From NCBI GenBank assembly GCA_009667805.1, contig CM019065.1, positions 19,306,611 to 19,370,610 on the forward strand: DNA of 64,000 bases. The letters run 5' to 3'. Positions 63,641-64,000 of the stretch are shown here, one piece after another. Both the position numbers and the translations under genes were made by a program. The notes below the pieces were generated by a model that saw only the letters and a list, made by a program, of their open reading frames with translations, searched no databases and was not told the DNA's origin. Origin of the DNA: Leptobrachium leishanense (taxonomy: Eukaryota; Chordata; Amphibia; Anura; Megophryidae). Numbering within the stretch: position 1 is the stretch's first letter; each line of letters starts with the position of its first letter.

Positions 63641-64000
63641 GTGACTGTTTATTGCTTTTACAAATATACTCATAAGTGGAGTTTCCCAAACACCTTTTCA
63701 TATAGAATTACACATCAGTTTTATTGTTGCCTTCTTGGCCAGGAGACTTCCCGACAGATTCAACGAGGCCAAGTTCATCACCTTCAGCATGCTGGCCTTC
63801 CTGAGTGTCTGGGTGTCCTATATACCGGCTTCTCTTAGTTCTTCTGGAAAGTATACAGTGGCCATGGAGGTCTTTGCCATCCTGTCTTCAACCTGGGCTC
63901 TGGTTATTTGCATGTTTGCACCAAAATGTTTTATTATATTGTTCAGACCTGACATGAACTCATGGGTAAATCTAAAATATAAAAGGAAACAAATAAAATA
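63641..64000 (+). pseudogene. V2R 3'-flank piece and exon 6 end, partial copy 3 (runs to the window end)
   Basis: 63650-63712 matches the 3' flank of gene 1 (about 15110-15170), directly followed by exon 6 from TM5 ([20 protein letters not shown]) to FRPDMNS. The tail has lost about 12 bp and reads on. Its order (flank before exon end) shows a tandem arrangement of broken receptor copies; more may follow beyond the window. Confidence 0.9.

Overview
This window reads as nuclear DNA of a vertebrate, most likely an anuran amphibian. It carries intron-containing type-2 vomeronasal receptor (V2R) genes with GT-AG splicing, embedded in a dense and diverse transposon landscape: Penelope-like, CR1/L2-type LINE, chromodomain Gypsy, Gmr1-like Gypsy, Tc1, hAT, TTAA-type and Harbinger-like elements. 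LINE 3' ends of the kind found at 13.6-13.9 kb are familiar from frog genomes. The organism call is an inference; no marker gene fixes the species. Nothing bacterial, organellar or CRISPR-like is present.

Layout. 0-3.4 kb: a decayed Penelope-like retroelement whose reading frame is split by a 1.24 kb TTAA-flanked element made largely of consecutive unrelated hairpins; its 3' part holds a hammerhead-ribozyme-like fold. 3.4-15.2 kb: V2R gene 1, six coding exons, 877 codons, open throughout. 15.2-34 kb: intergenic transposons. These include two non-autonomous hAT elements with 8-bp duplications, a Harbinger-like MITE, and an antisense L2-type LINE whose 3' minisatellite was split by a chromodomain Gypsy element and whose coding part was split by a hAT element. 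A Tc1 copy follows. 34-43.5 kb: a V2R pseudogene (exon 6 only) cut apart by an LTR element and by a LINE, the LINE itself carrying a second chromodomain Gypsy. 43.5-48.3 kb: AT-rich repeats and a second Tc1 copy in the opposite orientation. 48.3-62.2 kb: V2R gene 2, with exon lengths identical to gene 1; its third intron is expanded by about 8 kb containing a Gmr1-like Gypsy element with integrase ahead of reverse transcriptase. 62.2-64 kb: shattered, repeatedly duplicated mixture of V2R exon-6 ends, V2R 3' flank, CR1 fragments and a TTAA-element end.

How it fits together. The two intact receptors are class C GPCRs with a signal peptide, a bilobed extracellular ligand-binding domain, a cysteine-rich linker and seven membrane helices. 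They are expected to act in vomeronasal or olfactory sensory neurons. They are tandem duplicates: exons, splice sites, parts of introns and about 0.4 kb upstream align. Because introns align too, one paralogue serves as the empty site for insertions in the other, so the order of events can be read directly. Several places also show palindromes or a microinversion absent from a sister copy, suggesting template-switch mutation, a recurring theme here.

Limits: identities were judged by eye, transposon family names below superfamily level are tentative, and several 0.3-1.5 kb stretches remain unassigned.
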